Assembly (NCBI GenBank): GCA_964247055.1
Contig: OZ176050.1
Location: 14,198,001-14,262,000, forward strand
Direction of reading: 5' to 3'
DNA: 64,000 bases
Origin: Paragordius varius
Taxonomy: Eukaryota > Nematomorpha
Position 1 is the first letter of the stretch, and each line of letters starts with the position of its first letter. Under the pieces are notes generated by a model. It was not told the origin of the DNA, made no database searches, and saw only the letters and a program-made list of their open reading frames with translations. Positions 55,812-64,000 of the stretch are shown here, piece after piece. The translations under genes were made by a program, and so were the position numbers.

Positions 55812-57291
55812 TTAAAAGCTTTAACACTTAGATTCAAATTGGGGTATCTAAATATCCCAGAATTCATTAAAGTTAGTATTATCAAAAAATACTGAGGGCA
55901 CCGGTCCCAATTGAAATCAAAATAAAGTTCCATGACTATAACGACCCCAATTTTATTTGCAAAATTTTTGCAAAATATTTTCATCTAATTTTAAAAGTAA
56001 AATTATTTTTTTTTAAATTACATCTAACATTGATAGAAAAAGCGGTGTTTTTTGTATTTTTTTTTAATTAGGTTGATATGAATTATAGCTTTTGGTTTTA
56101 ACTTAAAATAAGTAATATCAAGTATTTTTTATTAAAATTTTTTATATATTTCGGTTTATTAATGTTTTATAAGTGGAAAATTTTGCCATGGTTTCGATTG
56201 CTTCCATATTTTTAAAGAATTAAATTTTAAACAGCCCTGGGGTATTTAGCTACCCCAATTTGAATCAAAGGACTAAAAGTAATGTGTTTACAATTGTTAA
56301 AAACATTAAAAAATGGAAACTATTGTATCTTAGATCATTTGGCGCCGTGAAATATAAAAAATTTACATTAATCTAAAGTATTCTTTTTATTTTGCTTTAT
56401 AATAAGAAAATATTTTTGCTGTCGTTAAGAAAATATAAAAAATAATTTAACTACTTAGACTATTTTCGAAAATCACCATGCTTATTTCTTAAAAAAAATA
56501 GATGCCCTGAGTGATTATAAATATTAGTGAATTGGTTGTAGAGAAGAAATATCCAACACGCTTTTTCAAAAACTAAAGTTCTCTGAAAATGTTTTATCAA
56601 AAAATAAAAAATTGGATTTCAATCAAAAATTTAGGATTTAGAAGATATATCATTCAAGATTGAACATAAAATAAATAAAAACCCATTTATCAAAACAGTC
56701 GCCAAGATATTTGAGTTAGACAACTCTTTTCTTGTAAAAATAAATAAATAACTGATATATATATACAGTTAAATAGAAATTATAGGGACAAAACGTAATA
56801 ATATAAAGACAGTTTTTTTCAAAAGACTACCATACCTTTTCAAAATTTAATTTTTTTTAATACAACTCATTGTTTTAAACATAAATAGAGTATATTGGTA
56901 ACATAATCAATTACATATTTTACGATTGTATTAAATGATTATAATAGGATAAATTAAGATTTGAAAAAGTATGGTTGTCTTTTGAAAAAAATTATGGTCT
57001 TATATTTTTGCATTTTGTCCGTATAATTTCAATTTTTATTATTATATATGAATAGGGGTGTTTGGATTAAAAATATTTTACTTACTTTAATGGAATACGT
57101 GTGCAAAAATCGTGTAAGAAAAGCAAAATAATTGTAAAATAAAATAAATATATTTTTGCAAACTCGAGCATTTATTATCTTGTATCGACTGAGTGCCTAG
57201 TAAAATAAACATACAACTACCTATGGGGGATATTTTTGCAAAACGCCTGTGTAAATATCAAATATTTCCAATTATTATTCAATTTTGAAAG
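55812..57291. repeat. Array unit
   Basis: This is a complete unit of about 1,480 bp, the partner of the preceding near-identical copy. Confidence 0.85.
56766..57040. mobile_element. MITE of array, third copy
   Basis: Same termini as the second copy (CAGTTAAATAG.. and ..GTATAATTTCAATTTTTATT). Confidence 0.7.
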
Positions 57292-58888
57292 CTTTAACAC
57301 TTTGATATTGGGGTATCTAAATACCCCAGACTTAATTAAAATTAGTATTATCAAAAAATACTGAAGGCACCTGTTTCAATTTAAATTTATGCTATTATTT
57401 ATATAAATTATATGCCAAAATATCTAAATATTTCGTTTTTTTAAAAAAAGTTCCATGACTATATCGACCCCAATTTTATTTTGCAAATTTTTTGCAAAAT
57501 ATCGTCTTCATTCAATTTTAAGGGGAGAATTAAAGCTATTTTTTTATTTAAATTACTAACATTGTTAGAAATAGAAAAAGCGGTGTTTTTTGTATTATGT
57601 TTTAATTTTACTATTGCACACATGTCAGGTTGATAAAATTTTAACCTTTCGGTTTTAAAATAAGTAATATCAAGTATAATTAAAGATTTTTATATATTTC
57701 GGTTTATTAAAGTTATATAAGTGCAAAATTTTACCATGTTTCGATTCCTTCCATATTTTTAACGAATTTACTTTTAAACAGCCCTGGTTTATTTAACTAC
57801 CCCAATTTAAATTGAAGGACTAAAATGAATGTGTTGTAAATTGTTAAAACATTAAAAAAATGGAAACTATTATATCTTACATCATTTAGCGGCGTGAAAT
57901 AATAAATACATTAATCTACTAAAGTGTTCTTTTTATTTTGCTTTATAATAAGAAAATATTTTTGCTGTCGTTAGCAAAAAATTAATAAAAATGAAACTAC
58001 TTAGACTATTTTCGAAAATCATTATCCTTTTTTCTTATAAAAAATAGATGCCTTGGATCAGAAATATTAGTGCATTGGTTGTAGAGAAGGGATGTTTAAC
58101 ACGCTTTTTCAAAAACTAAAGTTATCTGAAAATGTATTAAAAAAAATGGATTTCAATCAAAAATTTAGGATAATTTAGAAGGTATATCATCAAGATTGAG
58201 TTAAAATAAATAAAAACTCATTTATCAAAACAGTCGCGAACATATTTGTGTTAGACAACTCTGTTCTTGTAAAAATAAATAAATATATTCACTTAAATTT
58301 TTTTTTATAACTGATATATATATTATATACAGTTAAATAGAAATTATAGGGACAAAACGTAATAATATAAAGACAATTTTTTTTTCAAAAGATTACCATA
58401 TCTTTTCAAATATAAATTTTTTTAAATATAACTCATTGTTTTAAAAAACAATGTATAAAATACAATATATTGTTAAAATAATCAATTACATATTTTACGA
58501 TTGTTATTAAATGATTTTAATAGGAGAAATTGAGGTTTGAAAAAGTATGGTTGTCTTTTGAAAAAAATTATGGTCTTTATATTTTTGCGTTTTGTCCGTA
58601 TAATTTCAATTTTTATTATATATATATATATATATATATATAATACTAGGGGTGTTTGGATCAAAAAAATTTTACTTACTTTAATGGAATACGTGTACAA
58701 AAATCGTGTAAGAAAATCAAAATAATTGTAAAATAAAATAAATATATTTTTGCATCGAGCATTTATTATCTTGTATCGACTGAGTGCCTAATAAAATAAA
58801 CATACAACTACCTATGGGGGGTATTTTTGCAAAACGCCTGTGTAAATATCAAATATTTCCAATTATACTTTTATATTAGTCAATTTTG
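57292..58888. repeat. Array unit, more diverged
   Basis: This unit is about 1.6 kb and more diverged, with a fuller element A (including TGCACACATGTCAGGTTGAT). Confidence 0.75.
58330..58616. mobile_element. MITE of array, fourth copy
   Basis: Starts CAGTTAAATAGAAATTATAG; the right end is followed by an (AT)n run at about 58617-58642. Confidence 0.7.
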
Positions 58889-60492
58889 AAAGCTTTAACA
58901 CTTTGATTAAAACTAAATACCCCAGACTTAATTAAAGTTAGTATTATCAAAAAATACTGAAGGCACCGGTTCCAATTTAAATTTATGATTCTATTCAAAT
59001 AAAAATTATATGCCAAAATATCTAAATAAAATTTCGTTTTAAAAAAATGTTCCATGACTATATCTACCCCAATTTTGCAAAATTTTTTCAAATTATCGTC
59101 TTCATTCAATTTTAAGGGTAGAACTAAAGCTAATTTATTATTTAAATTACAACTAACATTGATAGAAATAGAAAAATCCGTGTTTTTTGTATTATTTTTT
59201 AATTTTACTATTGCACACATGTCAGCTTGATATAAATTTTACCTTTCGGTTTTTGCTTAACACTTCGATTCAAATTTATTTAAATACCCAGACTAAATTT
59301 GAGTTGGGATTTTTAAAAAACTACCGGAAGAAATGGTCCCAATTTAAATTTTTGCTTCTATCCTAATAAAAATTATATAAATATGCTAAAATCTCAATAA
59401 AATGTTGTTTTGAAAAAAAGTTCCATGTCAAACTACTTCGACGCCATTTTTATTTTACAAAATTTTTGCAAAATATCGTATTTATTTAATTCTAACGTTA
59501 CATTTAAAGCTATTTTATTTAAATTATATCTAAAATTGATAGAAATAGAAAAAGCTCGTTAACTTGTATTAATTTACAAATTTACCATTGCACGCATGTC
59601 ACGTTGACTAAATTTATACCTTTCGGTTTTAGCTCAAATTAAGTTATATCAAGTATTTTTGAATAAATTTTTTTATATATTTCGGTGTATTGTTAGCTAA
59701 GTGCAAGATTTTGCCATGGTTTCGATTCCTCCCATATTTTTTAAAGAATTTAATTTTAAACAAGCCTGGGGTATTTAACTACACCAATTTGAATCGAAGG
59801 ACTAAAATGAATGTGTTGTATCCAAGTGTTAAAATAAGTAATATCAAGTATTTTTTATTAAAATTTCTAAATATTTCGGTTTATTAATGTTTTGTAAGTG
59901 CAAAATATTCCCATGGTTTCGATTCCTTTCATAATTTTTAAAGAATTGATTTTAAACAACCCTGGGTATTTAACTAACCCAATTTAAATCAAAGGACTAA
60001 AATGAATGTGGTGTATCCAAGTGTTAAATAAAAATGCTATTATATCTTACATCATTTGCCGCCGTGAAATATAAAAAATTTACATTATTCTAAAGTGTTT
60101 TTTTTATTTTGCTTTATAATAAAAAAATATTTTACCTGTCGTTAACAAAAAATTAATAAAAATAAAACTACTTAGACTATTTTCGAAAATCATCATGCTT
60201 TTTTCTTATAAAAAATAGATGCCCTGAGTGATCAGAAATATAAGTGCATTATTTGTAGAGAAGGGATGTTTAACACGCTTTTTCAAAAACAAAAGTTCTC
60301 TGAAAATGTTTTAACAAAAAATAAAAAATTGGATTTCAATCAAAAATTTAGGATTATTTAGAAGATATATCATCAAGATTGAGCTTATATAAATAAAAAC
60401 CCATTGATCAAAACAGTCGCGAAAATATTTGTGTTAGACAACTCTGTTCTTGTAAAAATAAATAAATATATTCACTTAAATCTTTTTTATAA

Positions 60493-60496
<4 letters not shown>

Positions 60497-60540
<44 letters not shown>
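60497..60540. repeat. (AT)n microsatellite, ~44 bp
   Basis: A pure TA repeat directly in front of the fifth array MITE. In the other units the same position holds a shorter TA run, so repeat length varies between units. Confidence 0.9.
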
Positions 60541-60543
<3 letters not shown>

Positions 60544-60820
60544 TAAAAATTGAAATTATAGGGAAACGTAATAATATAAAGACAATTTTGTTTCAAAAGA
60601 CTACCATACCTTTTCAAAACTTTAATTTTTTTAAATATAACTCATTGTTTTAAACAACAATGTATAAAATAGATTGGTAACATAATGAATTACTTATTTT
60701 ACAATTGTTATCAAATGATTTTAATAGGATAAATTAAGGTTGAAAAAGTATGGTTGTCTTTTGAAAAAAATTATGGTCTTTATATTTTTGCGTTTTGTCC
60801 GTATAATTTCAATTTTTATT
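60541..60820. mobile_element. MITE of array, fifth copy
   Basis: Starts CAGTAAAAATTGAAATTATA and ends GTATAATTTCAATTTTTATT. Confidence 0.7.
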
Positions 60821-61064
60821 ATATATATATAAATTATAACTAGGGGTGTTTGGATTAAAATTTTTTACGTACTTTAATGGAATATGTATACAAGAATGGT
60901 TTAAGAAAATCAAAATAATTGTAAAATAAATAAATACTCGAGCATTTATTATCTTGTATCGTCTGAGTGCCTAGTAAAATAAACATACAACTACCTATGG
61001 GGGGTATTTTTGGAAAACACCTGTGTTATCATATCCAATTATACTTTTATTACTCAATTTTGAA

Positions 61065-62584
61065 AGCTATAACACTTCGATTCATGAAGTATCTAAATAC
61101 CCCATTAATTAAAGTTAGTATTATCAAAATATACTGAGGGCACCAGTCCCAATTGAAATTTTTGCTTCTATTCAAATAAAAATTATATGCCAAAATATCT
61201 AATTAAATTCGTTTTTTAAAAAAAAGTTCCATGATCGACCCCAATTTTATTTTGCAAAATATCCTCTTCATTCAATTTTAAGGGTAGAATTAAAATTAAT
61301 TTTTTATTTAAATTACATCTAACATTGATAGAAATAGAAAAAGCCGTGTTTTTTGTATTATTTTTTAAATATTGCTATTTCACACATGTCAGGTTGATAT
61401 AAATTTTACTTTTCGGTTTTAGCTTAAAAAACGTAATATAAAGTATTTTTTATTAAATTTTTTTATATGTTTCGGTTTATTAATGTTATATTAGTGCAAA
61501 ATTTTGCCATGGTTTCGATTCCTTCCATATTTTTAACGAATCTAATTTTAAAGAGCCCTGGTGTATTTAACTACCCCAATATAGATCGAAGGACTAAAAT
61601 CTATGTGTTGTATCCAAGTGTTAAAAACATTAAAAAAATGGAAACTATTGTATCTTATATCATTTGGCGCCATGAAATATAAAAAATTTATATTAATCTA
61701 AAGTGTTCTTTTTATTTTGCTTTATAATAAGAAAATATATTTGCTTTCGTTATTAAAATAATTTAATACTTAATGCATTAAGTGATCAGAAATATTAGTG
61801 CATTGGTTGTAGATAAGGGATATCCAACACGCTTTTTCAAAAACAAAAGTTCTCTGAAAATGTTTTAACAAAAAACAAAAAATTGGATTTCAATCAAAAA
61901 TTTAGGATTATTTAGAAGATATATCATCAAGATTGAGCTTAAAATAAATAAAAACCCATTTATCAAAGCAGTAGCGAAGATCGTGTTAAACACCACTGTT
62001 TTTGTAAAAATAAATAAATATTCACTTAAACTTTTTTATAACTGATATATATACAGTAAAAATGGACAAAACTTAATAATATACAGACAAATTTTTTTTC
62101 AAAAGACAATCTAACCCTTTCAAGCTTTAATTTTTTCATTGTTTTATACAAAGATGTATAAAATAGATTATATTGGTAACATAATCAATTACATATTTTA
62201 CGATTGTTATTAAATTATTTTAATGGGATAAATTAAGATTTGAAAAACTATAGTTGTCTTTTGAAAAAAATTATGGTCTTTATATTTTTGCATTTTGTCC
62301 GTAAAATTTTAATTTATATTATTATATATAAATATATATAACTAGGGGTGTTTGGAATAAAAATATTTTACTTACTTTAATGGAATACGTGTACAAAAAT
62401 CGTGTAAGAAAATCAAAATAGTAAAATAAAATAACTATATTTTTGCAAACTCGAGCATTTTTTATCTTATATTTGGCTGAGTGCCAAGTAAAACTAACAT
62501 ACAACTACCTATGGGGGTATTTTTGCAAAACCCCTGTGTAAGTATCAAATATTTCCAATGCTTTTATATTACTCAATTTTAAAA
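61065..62584. repeat. Array unit
   Basis: This is a unit of about 1.52 kb with a complete order of blocks; the spacer after element A is shortened. Confidence 0.75.
62054..62320. mobile_element. MITE of array, sixth copy
   Basis: Starts CAGTAAAAATGGACAAAACT (the inner AATTGAAATTATAC part is deleted) and ends TTTTGTCCGTAAAATTTTAA. Confidence 0.65.
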
Positions 62585-63100
62585 GCTTAAACACTTCGAT
62601 TCAAATTAGGGTATCTAAATATCCCAGACTTAATTAAAGTTAGTATTATATCAATAAATACTGATTATGCTTCTAATCAAAAATAAATTATATGCCAAAT
62701 TCGTTTTGAAAAAAATGTTCCATGACCATATCGACCCCAATTTTATTTTGCAAAATTTTTGCAAACTATCGTCTTCATGTAATTTTAAAGGTAATAAAGC
62801 TAATTTTTTATTTAACTTACATCTAACATTGATAAAAATAGATAAAATGGTTTATCTTGTATTATTTTGCAATTTTATTATTGCACACATGTGACGCTGA
62901 CCAAATATTTACCCTTGGATTTTTAGCTTCAAATAGGTAAAATCAAGTATTTTCTAATAAAATCTTTTATGTATTTCCGTTTTAATGTCTAATAAATAAA
63001 TTTTGTCATGGTTTCGAATCCAGAATTTAATTTTAAATAGGCCTGGGATATCCAACTACCCCAATTTGAATCAAAGGACAAAAATGAATGGGTTGTATCC
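62585..63100. repeat. Last array unit, element A only
   Basis: Contains element A (TCGATTCAAATTAGGGTATC to CCCCAATTTGAATCAAAGGA) and then leaves the array; the MITE and later blocks are absent. Confidence 0.65.
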
Positions 63101-63713
63101 ATGTGTTAACCTTGATATTGAACATGTGAGAATAAGAAATTTTTTTATTCAAAAAATATTTTGCGAATTTTATATCGTGATTAACATTGATTGCCCAACA
63201 AATTTTATTTATTGACTTTTTTAGTGTGGCACACTCTTGTTTAAATGAATAAATTTGCCATTTACACATTTTAACATGATACATCATACAAGTACCTTAG
63301 AACATAATATTCCAAAGATTACAAGGTTTTTAGGCTGTGTAACTGTTTTAGTTATGTATGGAAGGGTAAAATTATGATTTAATTAACCCAAATTCCATGT
63401 AAGTCCAATTTTAAGGTATTTGTGTTATGTATAAATAGTATATAAAAACTTTTAAATAATATAATAATTTTGATATAATGCTAAAAATATATACCCTAAA
63501 ATAGCTTAAAAGCTATTATGGTTAAAAATTTGTGAAAATTGATTTACTTAATATATATTTTACATATATTAATAAATTAAACAGCAAATACTGGAAACTG
63601 TTAATGTTAAATTTTATTCTGTTAAATACTTTTCAAAGCTTTTAAATTCAAATAGGTTTGGGATAAAAAACAACCCCAATCAAGTGTTTATATATTTTAT
63701 AATTTAGTAAATA
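63101..63713. other. AT-rich stretch, nothing recognised
   Basis: No exon or family repeat was identified. Around 63580-63700 there is weak similarity to 51820-51900, the sequence left of the MITE at 51912. Confidence 0.35.
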
Positions 63714-63992
63714 CAGTAAAAACTGAGATTATACGGACCAAACGAATTAAAAAGTCAAATATTTTTTTTTTCAAAAGACAACCATATTTTTTGAAGCTCA
63801 TACCCATTGTTTTAAACTGTGAAGTATAAAATTGATATGCATATTGGTAATAAAATAAATTCCATATTTTACAATTATAATTATATAATTTATTATAAGA
63901 AAAATTAAGATTTAAAAAGGTAGGGTTGTCTTTTGAAAAAAATATTTGTCTTTATGTTTTTACGTTTTGTCCGTATATTTTAATTTTTACTG
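63714..63992. mobile_element. Uninterrupted Tc1/mariner-like MITE with TA duplication
   Basis: This 279-bp copy starts CAGTAAAAACTGAGATTATA and ends TATTTTAATTTTTACTG, with TA at 63712-63713 and 63993-63994. It is the closest relative of the split MITE at 51912-53223 and preserves its empty Helitron site at 63881-63900. Confidence 0.88.
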
Positions 63993-64000
63993 TATATATG

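Larger units (their letters stand above)
58889..61064. repeat. Array unit with extra element A copies
   Basis: This unit is about 2.18 kb. After the first A, a second A begins at about 59255 (AACACTTCGATTCAAATTTA) and a further A right end lies at 59830-60020. Confidence 0.7.
53335..63100. repeat. Tandem array of ~1.5-kb composite repeats, ~6 units
   Basis: Each unit has, in order: palindromic element A (starting GCTTTAACACTTNGATTCAA), a spacer with TGGCGCCGTGAAATATAAAA, a block TTTCAAAAACAAAAGTTCTC..GGATTTCAATCAAAAATTTA, a Tc1-like MITE, then CTAGGGGTGTTTGGAT..TACTTTAATGGAATACG and the segment with AAACATACAACTACCTATGG. Unit starts lie near 54335, 55812, 57292, 58889, 61065 and 62585, with a truncated unit before 54335. 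The units starting at 54335 and 55812 are almost identical (both ~1.48 kb). The unit starting at 58889 is longer because it holds an extra element A copy and part of another (59255-60020). No host gene is present. Confidence 0.85.

Noticed and set aside
54322-55984. Two near-identical 60-codon minus-strand frames (54322-54504 and 55802-55984)
   Set aside because: Their similarity only reflects the duplicated array unit; they cross the palindromic end of element A and have no domain.

Overview
The window is AT-rich, gene-poor eukaryotic DNA in which nested transposable elements occupy most of the sequence. The host genes point to an arthropod: a claudin-family gene has the W..GLW..C..C layout and a 'WSF' fourth-membrane-segment pattern that I know from arthropod septate-junction claudins. 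The repeat load (Tc1/mariner-like MITEs, hAT, Helitrons, an RTE/BovB-type LINE, a Penelope-like element and a Ty3/gypsy element of Mag type) would suit a copepod-like crustacean. That is an inference, and the species cannot be named from sequence alone.

Two host genes can be reconstructed exon by exon. MAF1, the RNA polymerase III repressor, lies on the minus strand (12620 to 11668) in four exons, and two of its introns are only 22 and 30 nt. A claudin-like four-membrane-span gene lies on the plus strand (23211 to 27819). It ends in two homologous, same-phase terminal exons (26652-26995 and 27416-27819), which implies mutually exclusive last exons giving proteins of about 277 and 297 residues. 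Three further orphan exon candidates (880-1130, 41593-41774 minus, 43546-43697) have good splice signals but no identified family.

Layout. 1-6.4 kb: a MITE nested in a MITE, a 1-kb foldback element, and a decayed hAT with a recognisable minus-strand transposase. 6.4-9.6 kb: two head-to-tail Helitrons with internal satellite-like repeats. 9.6-12.8 kb: a foldback element with subrepeated arms, then MAF1. 12.8-17 kb: a BovB-type LINE broken by a 1.54-kb insertion that has a perfect 15-bp target duplication and carries a 55-bp minisatellite. 17-22.4 kb: a 444-bp Helitron, a hAT shell (8-bp TSD CTCTAGAG) filled by another Helitron, and a hAT MITE. 23-28 kb: the claudin-like gene with three MITEs in its introns. 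29.4-38.3 kb: a Helitron carrying a 4.3-kb Ty3/gypsy fossil, then two tail-to-tail hAT transposase relics. 38.3-46.8 kb: more Helitrons, one inserted in a Tc1-like MITE. 48.6-53.2 kb: a palindromic element split by a Penelope-like element that has inverted GIY-YIG arms and a 15-bp TSD, then a MITE split by a Helitron, with the empty site preserved at 63881-63900. 53.3-63.1 kb: about six tandem ~1.5-kb composite repeats, each containing a palindromic element and a MITE.

The elements are not a cooperating gene system. They are a record of repeated insertion into one another. The most interesting biology is the MAF1 micro-introns, the duplicated claudin terminal exons, the Helitron family with its defined hairpin and empty sites, and the transposon-built satellite at the right end. 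No tRNA, rRNA or CRISPR was seen. All splice sites were read by eye and have no transcript support.
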